A DNA stretch of 17,703 nucleotides from an uncultured Collinsella sp. (GCA_958452935.1 CAUDVX010000034.1:1-17703), one strand, 5' to 3'; counted from the stretch's first letter, positions 1 to 6,363 are shown. The notes: generated by a model not told the origin, from the sequence alone. Numbers and translations are program-made.

Positions 1-133
1 GGCCCGAAGCCAAAATGAGCTTAATGCCCGACTCCTGCGCCGCGAGCAGCTTCTCACGCGTACGCGGGCTAATCACTTTCTGATCGTTGGTGAGCGTACC
101 GTCGATATCCATTGCGATGGCTTTGATTGCCAT
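1..133 (-). CDS. HAD-superfamily hydrolase, Cof type (partial, N-terminus only)
   Basis: Only the first 44 codons are in the window; the gene runs off the left edge. The protein opens MAIKAIAMDIDGTLTNDQK. This carries HAD motif I, DxDGT, with the nucleophile Asp9 and acid/base Asp11, and is followed by a helix and the strand LILASG typical of motif II in Cof-type (class IIB) sugar-phosphate phosphatases. The start at 133 is fixed by a strong AGGGAGG ribosome site 6 bases upstream. Members of this family dephosphorylate sugar phosphates or similar small cytoplasmic metabolites, but the substrate cannot be told from this fragment. The frame stays open upstream of the start, but that part has no family similarity and no better ribosome site. 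Confidence 0.85.
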   Translation of the reverse strand, partial: MAIKAIAMDIDGTLTNDQKVISPRTREKLLAAQESGIKLILASG

Positions 134-368
134 ATATGCCTCCCTGTCATTGAACAACCTTGTCTGAGCCATCATACAGAACACCCACCGCGACTCTGTT
201 TGCAACGGGCAAAAAGTCATATATTGTCTCAAACATGAACGGGACGCCATCTCGGGGCTCAGTCGTTCCAGCCCAAACGCCGAGCCACCACATGCAAAGC
301 TGGCGACACCAATCGCGACCGTTCCACAAATCTCATTTCATCCCGTAGAAAAAATTCAAAATTAGTTC

Positions 369-397
369 TTGTCAAATCGGCAAAACGAACGTACTTT
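369..397 (+). promoter_or_regulatory. Candidate weak sigma-70 promoter for the ClpP/VirD4 cassette
   Basis: TTGTCA (369-374) and TACTTT (392-397) are separated by 17 bases. The -35 matches consensus in five positions and the -10 in only three. The position, directly before the 401-422 hairpin and reading toward the cassette, is the main reason to list it. The resulting leader would be over 330 nt long. Confidence 0.25.
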
Positions 398-400
398 AAA

Positions 401-422
401 GATGACCGCTCCGGTGGTCATC
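401..422. other. Hairpin with UNCG-type tetraloop (operator or RNA structure)
   Basis: GATGACCGC and GTGGTCATC can pair over nine bases (one G-U) around the loop TCCG, a member of the very stable UNCG tetraloop family. On the minus strand the stem is followed by TTTAAAG, so it could weakly terminate minus-strand transcription. On the plus strand it would lie at the very start of a transcript from the candidate promoter at 369-397. It is also nearly palindromic DNA and could be a repressor operator. Confidence 0.4.
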
Positions 423-657
423 GTTTGATCGAGCATATTCAGTTTCAGTTTTCAGCGTGTAAGAGAAAGAAGATCGGCAAAGTACAACCCCAAACGCAAT
501 GACAACTTAATGAGGTAACTGCCACATGTGAGGCACCCAGGGCATTGCTGTCTCGATTTTGAGCACGATGCCTTCCGCCTTGCATGGGCCGTTCCATCCC
601 GCCCCTGCAGCAACTGCCTCACGGGCTCATTGAAAACCGCATAGCACCCCAACGTCA

Positions 658-693
658 GCACATCACCCACGGCAAGCACATCACTCACGACAA
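658..693 (+). repeat. 18-bp tandem repeat in an A/C-rich leader
   Basis: Two adjacent 18-base units, GCACATCACCCACGGCAA and GCACATCACTCACGACAA, differ at two positions. A third, weaker unit follows (694-711). The stretch is almost free of G and T and so would be unstructured in RNA. It is in frame with the 740 gene through an ATG at 584. If translated it would give the His-rich repeats HITHGK and HITHDN. The ribosome site just before 740 argues that it is leader and not coding. Confidence 0.6.
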
Positions 694-739
694 CCAACAC
701 ATCAACAAACAGCACGAACATCAACCGATTGGAGAAGCT

Positions 740-1630
740 ATGACAAACCACCACGCTGAAGACGGCGATAAGAAAAGCATTCTGGATGCCCGCATTGAGC
801 GAGCATATGCAAACGAATATGACGCCGCCTTTGCCGCCGCGACCATCAAGAACTACGCGTCGCTACCGCTCGCGACGATCTCGGCCGACCACCCTCAACT
901 GCTGAAGCGCTGCACAAAGATCATGGGCGACCCCGACATTCGCAAGCTGACAGACCCCTATGCCCCAAAACGCGACAACGATTCGTACGTTCTTACCGTA
1001 GGCTGCCTAGCCCATATGCTTACGGCGCTCGACACGAAACTCAAGCTCGAATGGGAACCCGACGAGCGTCATGAACTCGAAAGCAAGCGGAACACCCTGC
1101 GCACCGCACTGTTCCTTCCGCTGGACGGCCTCAAGCGCTGCAACGTCGAGCTCAATACACAGGCGCGGCAAAAGCCCGGGACCACGGGGCAGAAAACTCC
1201 AAGACCCCATGCGGCCATCGTCGACCGCAACCGATATAACCGCATAACCGCGCACTTTTCCGCCGAGGGAGCAGCCATAAGGACGCTGATCGACCTGCTG
1301 TGCCTCCTGAGCATCAACGAGCTATTTGAGGGCTATCTCGCCCTTGTTCCCGCGACGGCACCCAAGTCGGTAGCAAAGATCATCGAGACCTGCAGACGCC
1401 AGTTTGAGCGCCATCGCAATGGCAGCGAGATGAACGCCAGCATCGCGCAGTACTACGCGGCTCATTACAAAAATGACGGATGTGCCCCTGTCGAGCATCA
1501 GCTGCGGCTCGCCTACACCACGCCCGCCGCAACGCTCCATCGCTTTGGAGCCCTTGGCGCTTGCGAGCCGCACGAACAGGCAGCCTGCCCCACAACCGAG
1601 CTCGATCTCAGGCTCGGACGAACCCTGTAG
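740..1630 (+). CDS. Hypothetical protein, first gene of the ClpP-like/VirD4-like cassette
   Basis: I do not recognise this 296-aa protein. It has no signal peptide or membrane segment and looks mostly helical, with a charged N-terminus, an uninterrupted helical middle, and a helical hairpin near residues 185-210 (LIDLLCLLSINELFEGYLAL). A basic stretch containing KPGTTGQKTPRPHA (about residues 147-160) looks like a flexible linker between two helical parts. The start at 740 was chosen because GGAGA lies six bases before it. An in-frame ATG at 584 would add 52 residues including a His-rich repeat, but lacks a ribosome site. The gene is followed after 63 bases by the ClpP-like gene and appears co-transcribed with it. 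By position it could be an adaptor or substrate-binding partner of the protease/ATPase pair, but nothing in the sequence proves this. Confidence 0.7.
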   Translation: MTNHHAEDGDKKSILDARIERAYANEYDAAFAAATIKNYASLPLATISADHPQLLKRCTKIMGDPDIRKLTDPYAPKRDNDSYVLTVGCLAHMLTALDTKLKLEWEPDERHELESKRNTLRTALFLPLDGLKRCNVELNTQARQKPGTTGQKTPRPHAAIVDRNRYNRITAHFSAEGAAIRTLIDLLCLLSINELFEGYLALVPATAPKSVAKIIETCRRQFERHRNGSEMNASIAQYYAAHYKNDGCAPVEHQLRLAYTTPAATLHRFGALGACEPHEQAACPTTELDLRLGRTL

Positions 1631-1693
1631 CCCGCCAGCCCCTCCGCGGGCAACAATCCTATTCCACAACACAACCAACAGAAAGGAGTCCTC

Positions 1694-2311
1694 ATGGACA
1701 CCAATCATTCCCCCATCATCAGCCCCCTCACCATGCGTGAATCCGCCCGAGGTATCACGCTCACCAGCATTTACGATGAGATGCTCGCCCGTCGCGAGCT
1801 CTCCGTCATGGGAAACATCGAAACCCCGATGGCCCACGACCTATGCCAGCAGATCCGCCTGCTCGATGCCACCGACCCCAGCCGCCCCATCACCATATTT
1901 GTCGCCAGCGCCGGCGGAAGCGTGCGATCGGGTCTTGCAATCTATGACGCCATGCGCCTCGCATCGTGCCCCATCCGCACCGTCTGCTTGGAATTCGCCG
2001 CGTCCATGGGCGCCGTGATCTTTATGGGCGGCGACGATCGCCGTATGGCGCCCCATGCAGAGCTCATGATTCACGACCCGCTGATCCCCCAGGGGGCAGG
2101 CGGCTCGGCACTTGCGCTGCAGGAAACCAGCCGGCGTCTCATGCAGACCCGCAAGACCCTCACGCAAATCCTCTCGGACCGCAGCGGCCTCACGCCCAAG
2201 CGCATCCAGTCCCTCACTGCAAAAGACACCTACCTTTCGGCCGAGCGCGCCGTCGAGCTCGGCTTTGCCCACGAAATCCTCTCGACCACCAAGGAGGTCG
2301 CCCATGTCTAA
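1694..2311 (+). CDS. ClpP-like serine protease (peptidase family S14)
   Basis: This 205-aa protein has the ClpP/crotonase fold motifs in order. FVASAGGSVRSGLAIYDAM (69-87) corresponds to the ClpP oxyanion strand, where the usual SPGG is SAGG. EFAASMGA (100-107) carries the nucleophile Ser104. ELMIHDP (123-129) carries His127, and AKDTYLSAERAVELG (176-190) carries Asp178, so the Ser-His-Asp triad is complete. In canonical ClpP the catalytic Asp follows an Asp-Arg pair that couples assembly to activity; here that pair is Ala-Lys. The N-terminus is longer and unlike the axial loops of housekeeping ClpP. There is no signal peptide, so it should act in the cytoplasm. The start has an AAAGGAG site. 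The stop overlaps the next gene by eight bases, pointing to translational coupling with the VirD4-like ATPase. No ClpX or ClpA gene is nearby. It is not the housekeeping ClpP, but a divergent accessory form. Confidence 0.85.
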   Translation: MDTNHSPIISPLTMRESARGITLTSIYDEMLARRELSVMGNIETPMAHDLCQQIRLLDATDPSRPITIFVASAGGSVRSGLAIYDAMRLASCPIRTVCLEFAASMGAVIFMGGDDRRMAPHAELMIHDPLIPQGAGGSALALQETSRRLMQTRKTLTQILSDRSGLTPKRIQSLTAKDTYLSAERAVELGFAHEILSTTKEVAHV

Positions 2312-3608
2312 CCTCGCCAGCCGCCTCGCCGCATCTGAGTCCGCATTGTCCACCATCCTCGCCAAGGATCGAACGCTTTCCTGCGACACCCGCCAAACGG
2401 GACTCAACAACAATGCACTTGTGATCGGCCCCTCGGGAGCCGGCAAGACCCGAAACGTCCTCAAGCCCAACCTACTGCAAATGAACGCAAGCTACATCGT
2501 GCTCGACACCAAAGGCACGCTCTGTCGCGAAGTGGGACCCGTGCTGGCAGCCCACGGTTACCGCGTGCAATGTCTCAACTTCGCCGACCTCAACACCGTC
2601 CCGGCCCTTGCGCCCGGCATCGAGCGCTGCGGCTACAACCCCCTGAGGCACATTCGCCGCAAGGCGGACGGCAGGCCCAACCAGCAGGACATCCTCTCGG
2701 TGGCAAAGGCCATCTGCCCCATCGAGGACAACAACCAGCCTTTTTGGGATCATGCGGCGGCAAACCTGCTGTCGTGTCTTATCGCCTACGTCACCGAACA
2801 GCTACCCGCCGACGAGCAGACGATCAGCTCGGTCATCAAGCTGATCGAGCACCTGCAGGACGGTGCCACGGGTCGATTGTTTGACGACCTGATCACGACC
2901 GACCCCCAAAGCTATGCCCTCTCGCTATGGCGGCGCTACGCCATTACGCAAAATGCCGAGCGCATGCACGCGAGCATCGTCGGCATCCTTGCCGAAAAGG
3001 TCATGTGTCTGGGATTCGACGGTGCGGCACAGCTCTATCGTGAGTGCCATCAGGTGGACTTCGCTTCCATGGGACACACCCCCTGCGCCCTGTTTGTAAC
3101 CGTGAGCGATATTGACCGCAATCTCGATCCGCTGACCGGCCTCTTTATTTCGCAGGCGTTTATGGGCCTCATTCGCGAAGCCGATAGGCAGCCCGACGGC
3201 AGCCTGCCCGTGCCCGTGCGCTTTATGCTCGATGACTTCGCAAATCTGCAGATCCCCCAGATCGACAACGCGCTCTCGATTATCCGAAGCCGCAACATCT
3301 GGGCAACGCTGCTGCTGCAGTCGACCAACCAGCTCGATGCGCTCTATGGCGAGGCACGCGCACGCTCCATCATGGGCAACTGCGACACGCATCTGGTGCT
3401 GGCGTTCCAAGATCCCGAGAGCGCCCGGGTGTTTTCCGACCGCGCCGACGCGCTGCCCAGCACGCTCATGGCGACGCCGATCGATCGCTCGTGGCTCTTT
3501 GTACGCGGTCGCACTCCCGAACAGGTCGAGCGCTTTAGGCTCGAAGACCATCCGCTCTACGGGGAGCTGCCCGAGGCGCAGCGAGGCCATGCGGAGGCCG
3601 AGATCTAG
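2304..3608 (+). CDS. Soluble VirD4/TraG-type ATPase (type IV coupling protein family)
   Basis: This 434-aa protein belongs to the HerA/FtsK-VirD4 superfamily of hexameric RecA-like pumps. The Walker A motif GPSGAGKT is at 42-49. It is followed by the VirD4-typical YIVLDTKGTLCRE (64-76), the conserved region FWDHAAANLLSCLIAYV (147-163), the Walker B FMLDDFANL (307-315), and the sensor Gln339 in LLLQSTNQL. The C-terminal part resembles the TraG/TraD C-terminal (TraM-recognition) segment. Classical VirD4 proteins have two N-terminal membrane helices; here Walker A starts at residue 42 and no membrane segment precedes it, so the protein should be soluble. The start at 2304 lies inside the end of the ClpP-like gene with AAGGAGGT six bases upstream, so the two are translationally coupled. 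No relaxase, mating-pair genes or integrase are in view, which argues against a complete conjugation module. Confidence 0.85.
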   Translation: MSNLASRLAASESALSTILAKDRTLSCDTRQTGLNNNALVIGPSGAGKTRNVLKPNLLQMNASYIVLDTKGTLCREVGPVLAAHGYRVQCLNFADLNTVPALAPGIERCGYNPLRHIRRKADGRPNQQDILSVAKAICPIEDNNQPFWDHAAANLLSCLIAYVTEQLPADEQTISSVIKLIEHLQDGATGRLFDDLITTDPQSYALSLWRRYAITQNAERMHASIVGILAEKVMCLGFDGAAQLYRECHQVDFASMGHTPCALFVTVSDIDRNLDPLTGLFISQAFMGLIREADRQPDGSLPVPVRFMLDDFANLQIPQIDNALSIIRSRNIWATLLLQSTNQLDALYGEARARSIMGNCDTHLVLAFQDPESARVFSDRADALPSTLMATPIDRSWLFVRGRTPEQVERFRLEDHPLYGELPEAQRGHAEAEI

Positions 3609-3685
3609 ACGCAGGGTTCTCGCAGCGCGCGGCGCCCCGGCGATGTTCCACAAAGGCCGTGCGCCCCGGGACCACGGCAAAGCAA

Positions 3686-3717
3686 AGGGGCCCGCATCCG
3701 ATAGGATACGGGCCCCT
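3686..3717 (-). terminator. Rho-independent terminator of pgi, possibly bidirectional
   Basis: Two 14-base arms (AGGGGCCCGCATCC and GGATACGGGCCCCT, one mismatch) enclose the loop GATA. Reading on the minus strand, the stem is followed by TTGCTTTGCC, so it serves pgi, which ends at 3750. It lies between two convergent genes and may also stop the plus-strand cassette, although no T-run follows on that side. Confidence 0.75.
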
Positions 3718-3749
3718 GACTATAAGGCGCGATGCGTTAACAGCAGCGA

Positions 3750-5444
3750 CTACTTGCGGTGAGCGCGGTAGAACTCGATGAGCGCCTGGGTCGAAGCGTC
3801 CTGCTCGGCCTTGGCAGCGTCGTCGTGGAAGGCCGGAGTAATCTGCTTGGCAAGCTGCTTGCCCAGCTCAACGCCCCACTGGTCATAGGAGTCGATGCCC
3901 CAGACCGTGCCCTCGACAAACGTGATGTGCTCGTACAGGGCGATGAGCTCGCCGAGTGCAAACGGGGTCAGCGTGTCGCCGAAGATCGAGGTCGTCGGGC
4001 GGTTGCCCTCAAAGCAGCGGGCCGGGACGATCTGCTCGGGCGTACCCTCGGCACGAACCTCGTCGGCTGTCTTGCCAAAGGCGAGTGCCTTGGTCTGGGC
4101 AAGGAAGTTGCCCAGGAACAGCTCGTGCACGTCCTGGCCGCTATCGGTCGCAGGGTTGGCGGTATTGGCGAAGGCGATGAAGTCGGCCGGAACCACCACG
4201 GTACCCTGGTGCAGCAGCTGATAGAAGGCATGCTGGCCGTTGGTGCCGGGCTCGCCCCAGAAGATCTCACCGGTATCGGAGGTCACAGCGCTGCCGTCCC
4301 AGCGGACGTGCTTGCCGTTGGACTCCATGGTGAGCTGCTGAAGGTAGGCCGGGAAGCGGTGCAGATACTGGCAGTACGGAAGCACGGCGTGGCTCTTGGA
4401 GCCGAAGAAGTTGACGTACCAGACGTTGAGCAGGCCCATCAGCGCGACGGCGTTGTTCTCGAGCGGCGTGTTGCAGAAGTACTCGTCGATAGCATGGAAG
4501 CCCTCGAGGAACTGCTGGAAGCGCTCGGGGCCGAGCACGACGATCAGCGACAGGCCCACGGCGGAGTCGACGGAGTAGCGGCCGCCGACCCAGTTCCAGA
4601 AACCAAAGGCGTTAGCGGGGTCGATACCGAAGGCCTCGACCTTCTCGAGTGCGGTGGAAACGGCGACGAAGTGCTTTGCCACGGCCTCGGCGTTCTGCTC
4701 ATCGGAACCGTCGATGGCACCCTGAGCCTTGAGCTGCTCGAGCATCCAGGTCTTGACTTCGCGGGCGTTGGTGAGGGTCTCGAGCGTGGTGAAGGTCTTG
4801 GAGACGATGATCACGAGCGTGGTCTCGGGATCCAAACCCTTGAGCTTCTCGGCCTGATCGTTGGGGTCGATGTTGGAGATGTAGCGGCAGTCGATACCGG
4901 CGTCGGCGTAGGGACGCAGGGCCTCGTAGGCCATGACCGGGCCCAGATCGGAGCCACCGATGCCGACGGACACCAGGTGCTCGATCTTCTTGCCGGTAAC
5001 GCCCTTCCACTCACCGGAGCGCACGCGCTCGGCGAAGGCGTACATGCGGTCGAGGACCTCGTGCACGTCGGCGACGACATCCTGGCCGTCAACGATGAGC
5101 TGACCCTTCTCGCTTGCCGGACGGCGAAGCGCGGTATGCAGAACAGCGCGGTCCTCGGTGGTGTTGATGTGCTCGCCGGAGAACATGGCGTCGCGGCGCT
5201 CCTCGAGCTTCACCTCGCGGGCAAGATCGCACAGCAGCTTGACGGTCTCATCGGTCACCAGGTTCTTGGACAGGTCGAAGTGCAGGTCACCGGCATCAAA
5301 GCTCAGCTTGTTCACGCGCTCTGCATCGGCAGCAAACCATGCCTTAAGGTCGATACCCTCGGCCTCGAGCTTCTCCTGATGGGCCTCGAGCGCCTTCCAA
5401 GCGGCGGTCGACGTAGCGTCGATAGGTGCGGAAACAGTTGCCAT
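3750..5444 (-). CDS. pgi: Glucose-6-phosphate isomerase
   Basis: This 564-aa enzyme interconverts glucose-6-phosphate and fructose-6-phosphate in glycolysis and gluconeogenesis, in the cytoplasm. It has the normal length for the long bacterial (E. coli-like) form. The sugar-phosphate loop GIGGSDLG is at 161-168, PGI signature 1 VGGRYSVDSAVG at 286-297, the catalytic Glu in MESNGK (Glu374), the ring-opening His in TNGQHAFYQ (His405), and signature 2 GIDSYDQWGVELGK ending in Lys529. The start at 5444 is set by GAGGAGGAC just upstream. An in-frame ATG at 5471 would add nine residues, but it sits in a hairpin with its ribosome site directly abutting it. It appears to be monocistronic, with a terminator at 3686-3717. 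The whole opposite strand is open in one frame, which is a coding-bias shadow. Confidence 0.98.
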   Translation of the reverse strand: MATVSAPIDATSTAAWKALEAHQEKLEAEGIDLKAWFAADAERVNKLSFDAGDLHFDLSKNLVTDETVKLLCDLAREVKLEERRDAMFSGEHINTTEDRAVLHTALRRPASEKGQLIVDGQDVVADVHEVLDRMYAFAERVRSGEWKGVTGKKIEHLVSVGIGGSDLGPVMAYEALRPYADAGIDCRYISNIDPNDQAEKLKGLDPETTLVIIVSKTFTTLETLTNAREVKTWMLEQLKAQGAIDGSDEQNAEAVAKHFVAVSTALEKVEAFGIDPANAFGFWNWVGGRYSVDSAVGLSLIVVLGPERFQQFLEGFHAIDEYFCNTPLENNAVALMGLLNVWYVNFFGSKSHAVLPYCQYLHRFPAYLQQLTMESNGKHVRWDGSAVTSDTGEIFWGEPGTNGQHAFYQLLHQGTVVVPADFIAFANTANPATDSGQDVHELFLGNFLAQTKALAFGKTADEVRAEGTPEQIVPARCFEGNRPTTSIFGDTLTPFALGELIALYEHITFVEGTVWGIDSYDQWGVELGKQLAKQITPAFHDDAAKAEQDASTQALIEFYRAHRK

Positions 5445-5462
5445 AAAGTCCTCCTCAACATA

Positions 5463-5486
5463 CGGGCGCATACCTCCATGCGCCCG
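5463..5486 (-). promoter_or_regulatory. Leader hairpin of pgi presenting a ribosome site in its loop
   Basis: On the minus strand the arms CGGGCGCAT and ATGCGCCCG pair perfectly over nine bases around the loop GGAGGT, a perfect Shine-Dalgarno core. The ATG that begins the right arm is in frame with pgi. The hairpin lies 18 bases upstream of the preferred start. It has no T-run, so it is not a terminator. It might tune translation or mRNA stability of pgi. Confidence 0.5.
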
Positions 5487-5566
5487 GATAATCAGATGCC
5501 CTTATTCTAGCGCAGGTCAAGACCGTAATCAGCGAGCGTTGCCAATTCGCCCCCAAACGGCGACCG

Positions 5567-5632
5567 ACCAAAAAGGGACAGGTTTATTTTGGCAGGTCAA
5601 ACGCTTTACCTACCAAAATTAACCTGTCCCTT
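5567..5632. repeat. Intergenic repeat with long imperfect palindrome (copy A)
   Basis: The 25-base arms at 5573-5597 and 5608-5632 are inverted repeats with two mismatches around a 10-base spacer. Both outer ends contain AAGGGACAGGTT. A 19-base part (5567-5585, ACCAAAAAGGGACAGGTTT) recurs exactly at 6300-6318. On the minus strand the palindrome is followed by TTTTTGG and lies 11 bases after the stop of the 5644 gene, so it could also end that gene's transcript. It resembles REP-like palindromic units that are often dispersed in genomes. Confidence 0.75.
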
Positions 5633-5643
5633 CCTGTCAGGTG

Positions 5644-6219
5644 CTAGGCCGCCGCGCACACGCTGCCGAGCAGCTCGCGCAGAGGAGACCCAATGCCCTC
5701 AAGCAGTTCGGGAGCGATAATGGCAAAAACGGGAACCTCGCCGGCCCCCACGACGGCAGGCACTTTGCCCTCCGAGACAATACATCCATAAGGGACAAAA
5801 CCGTCTTCGCCGGCATCGAGTACCGCCATGCGACGCGCGAGTTCGCGCGCAAAGCCGGCAGTATCGGCATCGCCGATCGCCAGGACAAAGTCCACGCCTT
5901 CGTCGGTCGCTAGGGCCACGGCCTCATCAACCAAATCGTCTCCCCCGTCGCCCCCGACCAAACCGCAACGAAAGAGCATGCGTTCGAGCAGGGCGCGATC
6001 GAGCGAGCCGAGTGCCGCCGAGACGAGCTCATCACGCGTATGCTTGTCACCGCCCAGCACGACCAGCGCCTTGGTGCCGCCGTAGTGAGCGACCAATCGT
6101 CCACACCAGCGAGCCACGTCTCCATCCGCAACCAAGCGCGTCGGCATACCAAACCCATAGTTGACCATCTTTCCCACAACCCTTCCGTGCGTATAGGCGG
6201 TATCAATCGTTAGGCTCAT
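5644..6219 (-). CDS. Truncated iron-containing alcohol-dehydrogenase-like protein (NAD-domain only)
   Basis: The 191-aa product resembles only the N-terminal, nucleotide-binding half of butanol-dehydrogenase-type iron alcohol dehydrogenases, which are normally about 390 aa. The opening NYGFGMPTRLVADG (20-33) matches the family start, ALVVLGGDKHTRDEL (51-65) the first Rossmann strand, and VDFVLAIGDADTAGFARELA (109-128) the position of the family's GGGS loop. That loop is lost here (IGDAD), and the metal-binding His/Asp domain is absent altogether. The segment FAIIAPELL (165-173) matches the family's FSIIDPELL, after which the protein stops. It is therefore unlikely to be a working dehydrogenase: either a decayed remnant or a domain reused for another task. 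The start is uncertain, because the ATG at 6219 has no clear ribosome site. The ATG at 6168 (MVNYGFG) has GGGAAAG before it and matches the family's start better. Confidence 0.55.
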   Translation of the reverse strand: MSLTIDTAYTHGRVVGKMVNYGFGMPTRLVADGDVARWCGRLVAHYGGTKALVVLGGDKHTRDELVSAALGSLDRALLERMLFRCGLVGGDGGDDLVDEAVALATDEGVDFVLAIGDADTAGFARELARRMAVLDAGEDGFVPYGCIVSEGKVPAVVGAGEVPVFAIIAPELLEGIGSPLRELLGSVCAAA

Positions 6220-6299
6220 GCTAAGAAGCGAGGTTTTCCGAGCTGTTTCACGCTCTTTAGAGCTGCGTTAAAACCCGATCCAACCGCACGACCATACCC

Positions 6300-6318
6300 A
6301 CCAAAAAGGGACAGGTTT
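6300..6318. repeat. Intergenic repeat, partial copy B
   Basis: ACCAAAAAGGGACAGGTTT is identical over 19 bases and in the same orientation to 5567-5585. Only the outer left arm is present; the partner arm is missing. Its last T is the first base of the -35 box of the polymerase promoter. With copy A it brackets the truncated dehydrogenase-like gene. Confidence 0.7.
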
Positions 6319-6346
6319 TGACGATGTCCGCGCAAGCGGGTATTAT
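6318..6346 (+). promoter_or_regulatory. Strong sigma-70 promoter of the Y-family polymerase operon
   Basis: TTGACG (6318-6323) and TATTAT (6341-6346) are separated by exactly 17 bases, with five of six consensus matches in each box. The LexA-type box at 6347-6360 starts directly after the -10, covering the expected start of transcription, which is a typical arrangement for repression. Confidence 0.85.
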
Positions 6347-6360
6347 CGAACATGTATTCG
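6347..6360. promoter_or_regulatory. LexA-type SOS box 1
   Basis: CGAACATGTATTCG matches the Gram-positive/actinobacterial SOS box (CGAAC-N4-GTTCG) with a single change. It lies between the -10 box and the gene, so bound LexA would block transcription until DNA damage. Confidence 0.75.
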
Positions 6361-6363
6361 ATA

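Larger units (their letters stand above)
134..739. other. Long intergenic / leader region, no convincing gene
   Basis: About 600 bp separate the divergent HAD gene and the three-gene cassette. Short open frames exist on both strands (minus 147-329 and 452-754, plus 160-348), but none has a good ribosome site or family resemblance. The stretch holds a candidate weak promoter (369-397), a hairpin (401-422), and an A/C-rich segment with an 18-base tandem repeat (658-693) just before the cassette. The left part has lower GC than the genes around it. It probably contains the divergent promoters. Confidence 0.6.

Noticed and set aside
658..711. A CRISPR-like or iteron-like array
   Set aside because: Only two to three units of 18 bases without spacers; too short for a CRISPR array and not linked to a replication gene.
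147..754. Small open frames on both strands in the left intergenic region
   Set aside because: None has a credible ribosome site, family similarity or consistent codon use.
740..3608. The cassette as part of an integrated conjugative element
   Set aside because: No relaxase, integrase, excisionase, mating-pair genes, att repeats or tRNA are in the window, and the ATPase lacks the membrane anchor. A remnant cannot be excluded.
2925..3680. A 251-codon open frame antisense to the VirD4-like gene
   Set aside because: It has no recognisable motifs and runs opposite a well-supported ATPase gene.
3759..5510. A 583-codon open frame on the plus strand antisense to pgi
   Set aside because: It lies almost exactly opposite pgi, a certain gene with full motifs. 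The translation is low-complexity Leu/Val/Gly/Asp-rich and has no ribosome site. It is a by-product of GC-rich codon bias.
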